Shown: positions 22,623 to 34,674, numbered from the stretch's first letter. The stretch is 64,000 bases of DNA from Notospermus geniculatus (GCA_002633025.1 NMRB01000024.1:475006-539005), one strand, 5' to 3'. Numbers and translations: made by a program. Notes: generated by a model from the sequence alone, not told the origin.

Positions 22623-22911
22623 ACTGTCTCTTCTAAACCATCATAATGTAATCTACGTTTGACGTTCTCGTTCATTTTCCTGTGCGCTTGATTAGGCAAG
22701 ACTCTAATTAATCAAACGGTGGGTTGATATAAAACTTGGCCAACCAGTCAACCGGTTCGATTCGGAACTGATCTTTCGATGCGGATGAAAAGCTCCAGGA
22801 CTATTCGGTCATTAGGCTAATACATCACTTAAACAACCCGGATGCTTTCAATATTGTATCCGGAATGCAGAGTAGGAGGAAACCAGTGTTTTCACCAAAG
22901 CGTAGTAGATT

Positions 22912-23160
22912 TTTTCATCAGGGCCAAAGCCTAAGCATTATAGGCCCTGGTAAGTGTGGAAGAGGCCATCTCAAGCTACTCATGTTCCTCACTTGGATGG
23001 GGTATTTTTCTTACCCGTACAGAAGGCACCATGGCTAACTGTCCCATGCGATGCACTGAAGAGCCAGGGATGATTAATCCCATATGGCCCAGGCTCCATT
23101 CCCGCCCACGACCTGCAGCTTACCAAGCAGACATGATAACCACTGGGCTATAGGGGCTCC
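22912..23160 (-). mobile_element. Family-A SINE, near full length
   Basis: Minus-strand copy from the CATCAGGGCCAAAGCC tail to the head at 23,160. A short deletion removes part of the AAGGTACAAGG segment. Confidence 0.85.
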
Positions 23161-23165
23161 ACCAA

Positions 23166-23830
23166 AGTGACTTAAGTCACAAAGGACTGTCACATTATTT
23201 CGAAACGCTCTGTAGAGTTGAAACGCTTCAATTTATAATGAGTCCGGTTTTACACCCTTTTAGCGACATCAATAGCAAACAACAAAACCGATATCGTCAA
23301 ATCAAAAAATAAACCAATTTTCGAATATCATGAATAGGGATTTGTCAAACCAGATTACATTGATGTCACCCAGTGGACGAGACTTTGCAATGCATTTTAC
23401 ACACCAAGTAATACATAAAGTACTGACATTCCAGATCAACTTACATTGAAACCGACAACCGAGACATAGAATATGGATGGAACACGAATCAATGGGGAAA
23501 TTACCGGAAAAAAATGGCGTACCGTGTCAATTTGTGAGAACGTCAGTGTTTTGTGACAAATATATAAACGACCTTGACACTCGTTCAAATTATTGGAATC
23601 CAATTATGGTTGCGCTTTCCCCGGGGCTCGTTAAATTTTGACGAACTCGCAACTCATTTTGATATACTTAGTTTTTAGAGATTTCCTAATGAAAAACAGA
23701 AATTGTGGCTTTTGAAATTTTTTTGAAATATTATTTGCCCTCAAGGAGGTTTATCTCATTTATTTCAACTTTTATTTTACTGAGTCTCCTGAATAGTTAA
23801 GCAGTGAATGAGAGACAATTCACTTTGGGG
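23166..23830. other. No gene recognised
   Basis: AT-rich sequence without supported features. Confidence 0.5.
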
Positions 23831-23834
23831 GCTG

Positions 23835-23985
23835 CGGGAGTGGTGCAGTGCTGACGTCATTGGCTCCCTCACTACAGAGGTCATGGGGTCAAATCCCCAT
23901 TAGATCCATCCAAGTGATAACACAGTCAACTGACTCATTCAGACAGGGCAGGCTCCCTCCTGGGGCTGTGGTTTCCTCCCACATT
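23835..23985 (+). mobile_element. Family-B-like SINE
   Basis: GGGAGTGGTGCAGTGCTGAC, B-box-like GGGTCAAATCCCC, then GTGATAACACAG and GGGGCTGTGGTTTCCTCCC. Confidence 0.65.
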
Positions 23986-24249
23986 TGATGATGATAGCTT
24001 GAATGTCACAGACATGGAATAATCGCAAGAAACACAAACGATTCCGCAAGATTTCCAAGGCATCAATCTGGCCGACCGTAAAAAATCATGGCACTATTCA
24101 TGACACATCTCAGGGAAGACATCTACCCACAATCAGAATTATTGAAAGTGACATCAATCGATACTCAATCAGGAGACGTATTTCATCACCGTGTCTTGAA
24201 TTCACACTTTTTTTCATGCCTTTGATCGACGCAAGACGTTCAGACAGAA

Positions 24250-24900
24250 GGGGCGGTGGACCAGTGGTAAGAGCTTCGGACTCATACAAAGAGTCCGTGG
24301 GTTTGGTACCTACGTAGACAAGTCGCTGCCCATATACTGGGTCTGCCATCGGGCTTGGGGAGCATGCTGGCAGGGTTTCCCCAGAGGGTAAAATGGGTAA
24401 AATTCCGTACCCTTAAATTTTTCCAGGGTATGGATCCGTACCCTCAAAAACGTTGGGTAACCATTTTTCCATGAAGTGATATAAACCTACTGATTGCCTT
24501 AAGCAATTTGAAGAAGTCAAATATAATGTTGTACAGTACATGCAGTCTTTATTTGATAAATTCACATATTTATCAGCAGTATTCATTGTTTTTCACCATT
24601 TAACAGCAGTATTCATGTTGGCAAGTTTGGCAAACAGCCTAAAATGGCGCCAAACATCGTTTAAAAACCTAAAAAAGAAAAAAAATCAAAAAAAAATTTT
24701 TGTCAAAAAATTTTTTTTCAAAATTTTTTTTTTTTTTCTGACGGAAACCCTGGCTGGCACAGTGAAAGAGTGTCAGATACCCGACCCAGAGCGGCAGAGG
24801 CCATGGGTTTGATTCCTGGTTGACTCACCACTTTGTACTCTCAACAGGTGTGAAAGGATCAAGTGCAGCCCTCAACGAGCTGTTCCTGAGTTCCAGTATC
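24250..24900 (+). mobile_element. tRNA-like SINE(s) interrupted by a TIR element
   Basis: GGCGGTGGACCAGTGGTAAG with B-box-like GTGGGTTTGGTACC is a head at 24,250-24,310. A second head with GGTTTGATTCC lies at 24,758-24,825 and is followed by ATCAAGTGCAGCCCTCAACG, also found in the 29.7-kb SINE. A 382-bp element separates them. Confidence 0.55.
24371..24752. mobile_element. 382-bp TIR element with CAGGGTTTCC ends
   Basis: CAGGGTTTCC starts it and GGAAACCCTG ends it. GCTGG is duplicated on both sides (24,366-24,370 and 24,753-24,757). The right half is an A- and T-rich tract (about 24,660-24,738). CAGGG termini suggest hAT, although a 5-bp duplication is short for that group. Confidence 0.7.
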
Positions 24901-25292
24901 CTCATACAGTTTTTATCTACATGTAGTAGGTGACTTTCTCCACAAGGGGCAGAAATGTTTCCGGAGAGTCTACATGTAAGGTCATTATCTTGGTGTGCCT
25001 TTGACAGTTAGACTGGTACCCGGTCTTCTGGGCAGCTTGCATTCGAAGACCGGTGAAACCAAATGATCTGAGCCGGAATTCCGGCTCGTGACGTCATTCT
25101 ACAGCAATGCATTCTCCCGAACTAAATATAGACCAGCGGGCGCCATGATGGTTTTATGCATTTGCTTGCGTCTGTCCTAGTATTTTTTAATCAGGACAGT
25201 GTTCGGTCTATTTGACAGTGTGCTGCAGTAAGAAGGCCCTACACATTATCATCTTCAAGGAGGGGTAATGACTGAGGTTAAAGGGCCACAGT

Positions 25293-25539
25293 ATAGACCA
25301 TTCTCAAATTCCCAGATCTGCGCACTTCCTCCGAAATTTCAACCATAACCTCGATCTGAAACCGGGTGACGTGACGCAATCCATTATTCAGCAATGGTCG
25401 AGTCTGACGCAACGTCGTCGACGTCACTGTCGCGGGGCTGTCTGTGTCACGTCATTCAGCTTCAGACCGAGGTTATGGTTGAAATTTCGGCGGAAGTGTG
25501 CAGATCTTTCTTGTTTGTGTCAATCTGAGAACGGTCTAT
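25293..25539. mobile_element. 247-bp MITE (family also at 44.2 kb)
   Basis: TAGACCATTCTCAAATT and its complement at the right end, with subterminal CAGATCTGCGC and an inner inverted pair around GAAACCGGGTGACGTGACGC. The 44,171-44,407 copy has the same architecture. Confidence 0.8.
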
Positions 25540-26164
25540 TCCTTACCCTTTCCTGTGCTCAACATACCCGCTGTCAACAAAACGTGGCAATATTGTGGTC
25601 CTTTAAAGTAAAAGAAGATCACAGGAATACAAAGTTCCACGTTCGTTCCAAGTTTGTCCACACAACATCTGATCTCTTGTCACTGTTCCAATTGATCACC
25701 TTGTCAGCGACGAGCCTTTTCCCCCGGCCGACGCAGATTGCCGCTGTTTTTTCTAATTACGAGAACCTGACGAAAGGTCAGTAATCGAATCATACAGGGG
25801 CTAATTTTATTACGGATTGCCGTGGAGTGGATGGCGTTGATTGTATTGGTTGGTGTGGCGATATTGTGGGTTAAACGTACCATAAGGTGGATGAAGGTGG
25901 GTTGGGGTTGGGGTGGACCGCATTCTTCCATCCAGGGACCAAGCTTCCCAAGGGAATCTGGGAGAATGGTCCAGACAAGAAACCTGCCAATATAACAAAT
26001 CATTCCGAAGCCAAGAGGGCCAGAGACGCCGGTCTAACCACTCAACAGATCGTGGGGTTAATCAATCAGAGTTAGCAGGCTCTCACAATAAGTGGCAGGA
26101 TTGATTTATGGATGGTGTTAGTTCCTCCGTAGATCTTTTCTTCAATCTGAACCGATTGGATAAA
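25540..26164. other. No gene recognised
   Basis: Several open frames of 60-99 codons overlap on both strands without domain or splice support. Confidence 0.5.
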
Positions 26165-26985
26165 ATAAGGAAGGAGCCATGTTCTGGCCTTGTCAGACCT
26201 TGGACAAGTGTGGAAGGAGCCACGTCGTGACGTTCTGACCTGGTCAGACTTTGGACAAGTATGGAAGGAACCATGTTCTGGCCTTGTCAGACCTTGGACA
26301 AGTGCGGAAGGAGCCATGACCTGGCCTTGTCAGACCTTGGACAAGTGCGGAAGGAGCCGTAATCTGTTCTTGTCAGACCTTGGACAAGTGCGGAAGGAAC
26401 CACGTTCTGACCTTGTCAGACCTTGGACAAGTGTGGAAGGAGCCACGTCGTGACGTTCTGGCCTTGTCAGGCCTTGGACAAGTATGGAAGGAACCATGTT
26501 CTGGCCTTGTCAGGCCTTGGACAAGTGCAGAAGGAGCCGTGATCTGGCCTGGTCAGACCTTGGACAAGTGTGGAAGGTGAGCCGTGATCTGGCCTGGTCA
26601 GACCTTGGAGAAGTGTGGAAGGAGCCGTGATCTGGCCTTCTCAGGCCTTGGACAAGTGTGGAAGGAGCCATGATCTGGCCTTGTTAGACCTTGGTCAAGT
26701 GTGGAAGGAGCCTTGATCTGGCCTTGTTAGACCTTGGTCAAGTGTGGAAGGAGCCATGATCTGGCCTTGTTAGACCTTGGACAAGTGTGGAAGGAGCCAT
26801 GATCTGGCCTTGTTAGACCTTGGTCAAGTGTGGAAGGAGCCTTGATCTGGCCTGGTCAGACCTTGGACAAGTGCGGAAGGAGCCATGACCCGGTCTTGTC
26901 AGACCTTGGACAAGTGTGGAAGGAACCGTAATCTGGCCTGGCCTTGTCAAGCATTGGATAAGTGTCGAAGGAGCCGTTATCTTGT
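26165..26985. repeat. Minisatellite, 43-bp unit, about 18 copies
   Basis: The unit is CTTGTCAGACCTTGGACAAG plus TGTGGAAGGAGCCATGATCTGGC. Two units carry the same 9- to 10-bp extension (GTCGTGACG, near 26,225 and 26,448), suggesting higher-order duplication. Open frames across the array are its translations. Confidence 0.95.
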
Positions 26986-26989
26986 CAGC

Positions 26990-28530
26990 TGTGACGCATG
27001 TGTGGATCAAGGACATGGGCAATATCTTCCTAGCATCACTGGCAAAATTCACCAGAAATCTCATGGTGATTTTGTTCATATGATGCCTTCTACAAGGCCC
27101 ATAATCGCGCTTGATTCATTTCTGTGTTTTCGGAACACTCTGACTGATGGGACTTGGTCATCGCGTCAACACAAAATATATCTGACTGAACAGCTCAATA
27201 CCAATGAAATTATGAGATATAGCATGCAACAAGACTTGGACAAATATGACTTATTCAATAGAATGTCCCACCACTGATGTCATCACAGCAAAACTCTCTC
27301 AACAATCATTATGACAAATTGTATCAAGGGAAGATATCGCAAGGTGATGAAACGTTACCTCTTCAATGCAATATCTCCGTTGACAGGAATCAGATTGGTG
27401 AAGCGGGGAAAAAATTGTGAGAATTTCGCGGGCGATTGTCACCTCACTAATGAGGTGAGAGGTAACCGGTTTGATTCGCCAATTCAATCATACACGCCGT
27501 GAGATCGGGTTAGTCCGGTAATGAAGCGGTGTAAATGTCAGAGGTCAAGTGTTTAGATAAGAATACCGCCGGGTGATACCTTCGTGACGTTTGCTGATGC
27601 TGTCAATATCAGGATATGATGTGATATGGTCCATGGGCTGCTGATGGTGGGTGTTGTCTGTTTCAGGTGAGGGGAATGAAGGGATGACTCGGGTTCTGCC
27701 CAGGACTGAACGAGTGCCAGTCGGAACAGGGGGTATGGGAAAAATTTGACGCTGCCTAAAAGTTGCAATAGAGTGGATCGATTCATTTTGATACCAAATG
27801 AGTTCATTATTTTGACTCTCAGGTACCAGGAAATTGCATTTCAGCAAGTCTAGATTTCACCGTTGTCGTTGGTCAGAACTGCGTCGAGAAGCCCCGCCGG
27901 GAAGCACATGGTGAATGGGCCCAGAAAGGAAATTTGGAAGTGTGTCTGCCAGGCATCTCTCGTGGCCCACTTCGTTAGTTCTGATGGTTGGAAAATACTC
28001 TTTAGGCCGAGTGCCGGTCGGCATTTCTGTGTCCTAGACNGGGGGGGGGGGGGCATAAACTTTTGATTCTACTGAAAAGAATCTGTTTTCTTGTGGTCGG
28101 TGGCACTTGTCAACAAAATTGATCACAGACTGGTCAACGTCTGAAGATATAAATTTACAGCACAAGAAAGCAGAAAGATTGGCCATCGACTTAGCATTAT
28201 TTTACAACCACAATGAAATGTTGACATGCGGTAGGAAATCAAAGTCAGGATCAACGTCACTCACACAGGAATCTGTAAGAATATGCTTTGTTTGTCACAC
28301 GGCCAAACATGTACGGCGGGAAATTGCATATGAAAGCGACACCAGTCGTGTGGGATGAAAAGGATAAGGTTTCTGGCAATATTCCTAATTATGGAACTAG
28401 AGTGATTGGTGTCGCAAATAGAAATGAAATTCTGGGATATGACGAACGATATCTTTGACCGTAGCATGCATATTTTTCTTTTCAGAGGAAGCCTGCGCTG
28501 TCAGAGAGATTCAGCTTCTTTATCACATTA
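26990..28530. other. No gene recognised; single N at 28,040 before poly-G
   Basis: Unique-looking sequence with short open frames. The N precedes a run of 13 G. A small CCTCACTAATGAGGTG hairpin occurs near 27,441. Confidence 0.5.
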
Positions 28531-28537
28531 GTACCGG

Positions 28538-28708
28538 CAGGCGCAGATCCAGGGAGCGCACCCAGCGCACGCCCCCTTTCAGCCAACAAATCTGTAAAAT
28601 TGACCGCGAAATTCTGAAATTTGGAGCAAATCATTGAAATTCACCGCAGATTTCAATGTTTCTAGCATAGTGCGCCCCCTCTTTTCCGAAATGGTGGATC
28701 TGCCCTTG
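28538..28708. mobile_element. CAGGCGCAGATCC-ended element, 171 bp
   Basis: It starts CAGGCGCAGATCCAGGGAGC and ends GGATCTGCCCTTG. ACCGG is duplicated on both sides. The interior (TTTGGAGCAAATCATTGAAA) is shared with the truncated copy at 61,733. Confidence 0.75.
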
Positions 28709-28759
28709 ACCGGGCCTGACCAGGTATCAAGCCTGTGACCTCGGACTCTAGAGAGCACG

Positions 28760-29163
28760 TGACGTCATCGCGTCATGAGGTCAGCCTAAATCTGCCATAT
28801 TGGACAGAAAATGACGTCGTCAACCCACTTGGTGCACTTTGTCGTTGGCGCAAGTGGAGAGTGTGCGAGTTCAACCATGACGTGATCTACACATGGCGCA
28901 CTTTGTCGTCGACGTCAGCATGGTCAAAAGTGACGTCACAATGAGCCACTGCATGCTTTCTATATAGAGGCTATGCACGTGACGTCATCAGCCCGCGTGC
29001 TGCGTTGTGACGCCATGTTGGACGGAACGTTCTGACATTCTGACGCAGCGCATCTGACGGTCTGCTCCGTCCATTTTCCATCCAACACGTGGCGGCATAC
29101 CCATTGATGACGTCATTTGATGACATCAGTGCATAGCCTCTATAGGCTTTGCATATGACGTCA
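28760..29163. promoter_or_regulatory. Five CRE-like TGACGTCA palindromes
   Basis: Exact TGACGTCA octamers occur at 28,760, 28,931, 28,980, 29,108 and 29,156. TGACGTCA is the consensus CREB/ATF site in animals. Two of the five lie in the TIRs of the element at 28,963-29,144, so the cluster may be a by-product of transposon sequence. No promoter or gene start is evident beside it. Confidence 0.35.
28963..29144. mobile_element. 182-bp MITE with CRE-bearing TIRs
   Basis: TATAGAGGCTATGCACGTGA...GTCATCA on the left is mirrored on the right with two differences. The flanks are TA-rich. Confidence 0.75.
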
Positions 29164-29734
29164 AAAGAGTACACATGCTGCATCGAAATGAGCCGTGCAT
29201 GGCCCAATGATGTGACATCAACAATGGCGTGGTGCACTTCACGCAAGTCACGTCGCAGTCGGCTCACACCTCTGTACCCTGTGTCATCCAGAATGGCGTC
29301 ATTGCAAAGCCTACTTGTTTCCACTGCACCACTCCAGCAGCCCTTGGCTCCAATCATTTCATTCAGATTTCCAACCAAGTCCCATGACAACCGACAAATG
29401 TCATTAACACCCAAATACCACAGACTTATTTGTTCATTCCAAGTGAAGTTCACAGCAACTGGCGGCCAGAGTTGCGGAGGCGGATGCTAACCGATGTAGA
29501 AGAACTCTTAATCAAGTTAGAATTGGATGGGGGAGAAGGCACGGGTTCAGATAATGCTGGATATCTCCGTGATTAGGAGGCACTGGATCGAGTATCACTC
29601 CGGGCTGCCATTCTGAATATTCCATAATCCACCACAGAAGCTTCTCCTGACCTTTGACCTTTTATTCAAAGCGTTAATTTGGAATTGCAAGTGCCAACTT
29701 CGGGGACTACAGTAATTCATCAAATAGTCGGGAA

Positions 29735-29955
29735 AGCATGGTTGCGCTGTGATCGAGCATGGGACTCAAGGCCGAGATACACGGGTTCGATTACTGCCAA
29801 GTCGCCACTTTGAATTCTCAATACTGGTCTAAAAGCATCAAGTGAGTGATGAACGAGCTGTTCCTTCGGTTCCCCAGAAAGGTTTTTGGAGAGACTGGGG
29901 TAATAATGTGAAGCACTTTGAGACTGTATTACAGTGGAAAGTGCCATATAAAATC
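29735..29955 (+). mobile_element. SINE with a conserved animal-type tail
   Basis: Head GGTTGCGCTGTGATCGAGCA with B box GGGTTCGATTAC. The tail GAAGCACTTTGAGACTGTAT...GGAAAGTGCCATATAAA resembles the 3' tail shared by several SINE superfamilies across animals (an 'agcgctttgag...gcgctatataaa' pattern known from fish and invertebrates). Confidence 0.65.
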
Positions 29956-29959
29956 TTCA

Positions 29960-30650
29960 TGCATTACTCGAGCCTCCTACCCACCAAAATGTCCAGGACC
30001 TAGCCCACTGCCTCAATAGGTGTCACTGGTGGTTAAAACTATTGAAATGAAACTGACATCCCGGTCCTCATCAATTTCCCCCACAAAAGGCATCCATTGT
30101 ATAGGACCGAGTTTCGGTGTGCTACCCTCTATCGCAGATAGGATCCCCATTGTACCCCATAGCACATAAAGCCACTTCCAGGCAACTGACAGAGAACTGC
30201 GGATATGAAAGTGAAGAGTTAATGGGTAAAATGGTCATGTCCACCATGGTCGCTGACTCACAAGTGACCCAAGCTGGCCCATGATTCAATCATCCTTAGT
30301 ACCACACCCGCTCATCTCAATTAGTTTAGATTATCTTAGAACAGTGCTAAACCTACTCCATCCATCCTGGAGCCCGTAAAACGCTGCCCAATCCTCGCTG
30401 GATTGGCCGAAGATATGCCGCTGATGCAGCGGTAAGGAGTAAGCAATAAAGCCATCAGGTAATGCAATCTTCATTAAGAATGCATAAAATGGTTCTGCTC
30501 AGTGTTAAAGGTACTATAAAGGTGCTGCTCCACTTTAGAGTTCTCTGGTGCCGAGTTGTATTGGCTCTCAATCGGGTGTTCACCATTGGTGGCACATCAC
30601 GCCACGTGTAACTGGCATGGAAATGGAAAGGAAGCTGGGTATGTCCACCA
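29960..30650. other. No gene recognised
   Basis: No supported features. Confidence 0.5.
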
Positions 30651-30654
30651 CAAA

Positions 30655-30855
30655 CTCTAAATGGTGAATGTTGAGTCCACAGACTTTTGTATGGGCCTAA
30701 ATCACCTATCTTAATGGTGATTGTTCAATCCACAGACTTTTGTATGGGCCTAAATCACCTATCTCAATGGCTATTGTTCAATCCACAGACTTTTGTATGG
30801 GCCTAAATCGCCTATCTCAATTGTTATTGTTCAATCCACTGACTTTTGTATGGCC
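30655..30855. repeat. Tandem repeat, about 52-bp unit, four copies
   Basis: The unit contains CCACAGACTTTTGTATGGGC plus CTAAATCACCTATCTCAATGG. Confidence 0.92.
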
Positions 30856-31264
30856 TAATAGTCTTTCTTTACCATACACTTTCATGCATGTACATTGAGC
30901 GGAGTACATGCACATTCGCGGTGTTTGCTCGATTTCGTCAGTTTTCAAGCCATAGCAAATCTGCCTTGAATTCTACAAAACAGGAACTCATAGAAATGCC
31001 AACAGTCAGAAATCTCCGTGTTCCTGGCAATCACTCCGATCACGTCAATCAGAATTTCCCACCGGCATGGACCATCAAGAGGAGTAGCGGATCTGTTATG
31101 CCTCAGGAAATGTGACATGAACATTCGGTGCATGGTGATGACTTTGTACGCTTTGATCTGCCGGAGACCCGAGGCTTACGGAGGCTGATCGCGAAGTGAT
31201 TGGTCTATAAAACATCAATGAAAGGTGCCTGAACGCTAACCATACTGATCTGACATTATATCAG

Positions 31265-31640
31265 CCAGGTAGGGACCTAGGCCATGACACCAATCAGGCT
31301 ATTGAACCTAGGACCTCCTGACTACCAGCCAGAATCCTAAAGCACGAAATCGCTATCGATCCTTGGACCCCTTCAAGTCAGCCATGGGCACAAGGCACTG
31401 ATCCCATTGGTACCACTGAACCTGGGGCCTCCAGATTGCTATTCCAAGGCCAACACCACTACACCACTGTGGTTACTGAATCACGGACCTTCTGACAGTT
31501 CATCACAGGCCCCAGGCATTTAACACTGGTACCGGTACCTTTGAACCTAGGACCTCCTGACACTGACAGCCAGTTGGAGATCAAAGCCACTACACCACTA
31601 TGGCTATTGAACTACAGACCTCCTGATATTGAGTCATGGA
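31265..31640 (-). repeat. Diverged tandem array of tRNA-like SINE heads
   Basis: Four or five units, each with TTGAACCTAGGACCTCCTGA followed at near-tRNA distance by CACTACACCACTGTGG. On the minus strand these are B-box and A-box segments. The units are more diverged than those at 34.7-35.2 kb. Confidence 0.6.
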
Positions 31641-32384
31641 TCTCGACCACGTCTCTGCTGGGGGTTATTCGGTGATATTTGAATCACCAAATGATTTTAA
31701 TCACATGATTGTCAGGCTTGATTACATATCCCAATACGATGGGAGAAATCGCGAACTCCAATAACGGACGATTGTGAAGCCATTGATAATCACTGGCCCC
31801 TAATTCGACGGCCAATAACACGATCACACTACATCCTGGTAATTGGGCGAAACTCGCGAGAGGTTAATGGTAAAATCATCGCCTGATCGGGTCTTATTAT
31901 ATCTTAATTAACTATAGCGGCGATACTTGGCCAGAGAACTAATGACCCGAACTGAACTGGTAGTGTTTGTACGGGAAGAAGAGGTTGCAAAGTAACTGTT
32001 TGGAAGAAAGTTCTTACAATGGGGTACCGGCAAAACAAAAGGATATGTGATTTTGCAATGATGAACTGAAAATCACGACAACCTGAAATCAAGACATGGC
32101 ACTACATGGAAGATAAAGGGTGGTATTCTAGAAGCTTCCTTAACTCTAAAGTGGGGTTCATTGGCGCGCGGATTTTGTCCGATTCAGGTCCGTTAAAAAT
32201 CGATCAAATTTGGCTTTTGCGTTGTCGTATCCGGAAAACTACGGGCAAACCGACTGGAAAAGGACCGGATCCGTGTGCCAAAATGAACCCCGCTCAAGGT
32301 CTACCTTTTGCAGGACAGAATACAAAGCTTAGTGTGGACCATAGAGTAAAGGGGCCTTCGAGAATACGGGCCAAAGACTAAAGA
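31641..32384. other. No gene recognised
   Basis: No supported exon. A GGTGGTATTCTAGAAGC stretch at 32,119 may be a TIR-element end without a found partner. Confidence 0.45.
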
Positions 32385-32671
32385 GGGCAGCACACCCAGT
32401 GAGGTGAGGTCGATATCATAAGTGATCTAATTGCCACCGATCTTCTTGCCAGCCACTGCAGACTAGATGATATCTTTTTTTGTGTGTGGCGGTCAGCAAT
32501 ATGCTCAGTGACAAGTGATTCCTTGTGCAACAAATCCCAACTAGTTTGATATTGGGCGATCATCGCTGGTCAAGATTCTGTGGAATGCAGTCCAGCACAC
32601 GCCCAGCATCATGCTCGATGGCGATCAGATCGCTTGCGATATTGCCCTTAGCTTGCCTGGTGTGTTGCCCG
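32385..32671. mobile_element. MITE, about 287 bp
   Basis: Left end GGGCAGCACACCCAGTGAGG, right end complement GGGCAACACACCAGGC, with subterminal GATATC/GCGATATTGC pairs. A related end occurs at 61,138 (GGCAGCACACCATAGGTGAG). Confidence 0.6.
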
Positions 32672-32957
32672 CTTGAAAGCAAAAATGTCACCGGGTCTGG
32701 TCGGGATGGAGTCACTCTGTAAGCAGGAACCAGCAGCAGATGAAGAGTTTTTGCCACATGTGTCAGATCCGTGGCATTCCGAAGCAAGATGAGCTGTTTT
32801 GGCCGAGTGCCTGGCCAGAAAAACGTTCCATGGGACAGAAGTCCACAGACAGAAGAAAAAGAGGAAGTGATTTTGTCGGCATCTTGGCTAGGGGATGCCA
32901 AGTTTGTCTCGTGAGGCAAAGACTACTCATCTGCAACTGGCTTTTGGGGGAAACATA

Positions 32958-33131
32958 CAGGGTGTATCAAAAAAGAATGTTACCTCAATGGCAATGGCTA
33001 ACAATCAAAAGGGTTGTATAAATGAAACAAATATATATGAATGTTCCTCAATATGATTCCAATCTCATAAAGCATGATAGCACATGAAAGTATAAGATGA
33101 AAACGTGAAGATACACATTTGATACACCCTG
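32958..33131. mobile_element. 174-bp MITE with TA duplication, mariner-like
   Basis: CAGGGTGTATCAAAAAAG on the left and TTTGATACACCCTG on the right, each flanked by TA. Confidence 0.8.
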
Positions 33132-33647
33132 TATTTAAGCAATGCCAAGCTCACTACAGGTTTGGAAAATCATCTCAGAATATGCTGTAAGAAGGGTGGA
33201 TGTTACCGTGAAGCTTGTTTTTTGAGCCAGCAATCACCCCCCTCCCCCCCCTCCAACCAAGGCTGACTGGCTAGGACCATGTGTGGGCCCTGCCATGACG
33301 GTGCATGATATGGGAACCACCTGTGAAAACAGGAGTTGCAGAAGACAGCACCGTGTGAGTTAACCCTTTAGGCCCGAGACTTTTTGGCCCGACTTTGGTT
33401 TTGAGGAGTTTATTTCAAGTTTTTGAGGGATTCTGAGATGATCTTTTTTCAAGCATTCAGTACGGGACGAACTCTTACCTGAACACATAGTCAGACAACC
33501 TGGAAAAACATTGACAGACGATGTGCGATCACAAAAACGGAGGAAACTATGCAAAAATCTATAATCACTGATGAAGTGAATGGCAGAAGAAATGTGACCC
33601 GTCACCACAAAAACCAGTGCTAAAGTCGCTATGAAGTTGGCTGGTTA

Positions 33648-33932
33648 AGGTGCCTACAAGTCGACATTGTGTCTTGAAGCAACTCGCGGCAACTAGCTTT
33701 CCGGCGATGGAAGCAACTCGGAGTGACTGATCAGTTGCTGATTTTGTCGACCTGAACACCCTTTTGTCTCCGAGCAACTGCCAGATCCGCTAGTTGAGCG
33801 TGCTGTTCGAGGAACTGCCAGTTGCTCCGAGTTCCTCTCTATCGCTGAAATGTCGACCTGCGCGTGGTAGTTTTTTATCTGCAACGGATCCGTCGAGTTG
33901 CTTCAAGATGCAATGTCGACCTGTAGGCACTT
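33648..33932. mobile_element. Nested MITE 1, 285 bp, TTA duplication
   Basis: TIRs of about 38 bp (GGTGCCTACAAGTCGACATT left; complement on the right with three differences). TTA lies at 33,645-33,647 and 33,933-33,935. Removing it restores alignment with 4,842-4,870. A TTA/TWA TSD is typical of PIF/Harbinger. Confidence 0.85.
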
Positions 33933-34079
33933 TTAGACCAACGTTTTGTCAATTTCAGTAGGCCTAGGCTTATTGTCTGTCTTTTGTAAAATCTGAGTGA
34001 TTACATTGTAAAATCTGAGTGATTACATTTCTTCCTTTATCTCCTGGAGTTATTTTGGTTCATATCTTGTGCGACTTAA

Positions 34080-34262
34080 AGCGAATCGAAAGCGAAAAAA
34101 TTTGATTATGAAATAGAATTTGAAAGGGGACGAATTTTCAGGAAAAAATGTAAACAAACTTCTCCAGAATGTCAACAAAGAAATTTTCGTGCATTTTGAT
34201 TGGATGAATTTTGTGTTTACAAACACCAGCCAAATGTAAACAAAATCCGCTATCGATTCGCT
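34080..34262. mobile_element. Nested MITE 2, 183 bp, TTAA duplication
   Basis: AGCGAATCGA/TCGATTCGCT ends, with TTAA at 34,076-34,079 and 34,263-34,266. The homologous point in the 4.8-kb copy reads GCGACTTCCGACGG, so the target was one tetranucleotide there. TTAA targets are diagnostic of piggyBac-type insertion. Confidence 0.85.
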
Positions 34263-34674
34263 TTAAGACGGGTTTTGCTGTGATGGGTCACAAATGCGAA
34301 TCTACAGCTCAGATTGATTTTATTTTGGCTGTTTTGGAAGTTGCTGTATCTGAATCTGATGGGTTAATGTAAGACAATGTATGCATTTTTTATGTAATCT
34401 TGTGAAATAAAATATGATGAATTGCAAGAAAACAGATCAAGTAATCGAAAGATTACACAGAAGAAGATACAGCCGTATGCTGCGCTCATAAATCATGGGA
34501 TATTCATGAATATGGCATCTTATGCTACGGAGGAAAAGTCATCATCATCAAGTTTTAATCTGAAGCAGACAAAAAACTTATAAACATGAGAGGAGTTTGA
34601 GTAGAAATATGTTCGTCAGGTTGTGGCCTGTAGAGGAGATGTGGGGTGAATTAGGATGCATGCAGAAGAATGTC

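Larger units (their letters stand above)
33594..34293. mobile_element. TGTGACC-ended MITE with two other elements nested inside
   Basis: The outer element is homologous to 4,805-5,005. It has the same ends (TGTGACCCGTCACCACAAAA; GGTTTTGCTGTGATGGGTCACA) and the same interior (GTCAATTTCAGTA, TCTGAGTGATTAC, CTTTATCTCCTG, TTGTGCGACTT). It is about 700 bp rather than 201 bp because of insertions at 33,648-33,932 and 34,080-34,262 and a short local duplication of TGTAAAATCTGAGTGATTAC. Confidence 0.85.
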
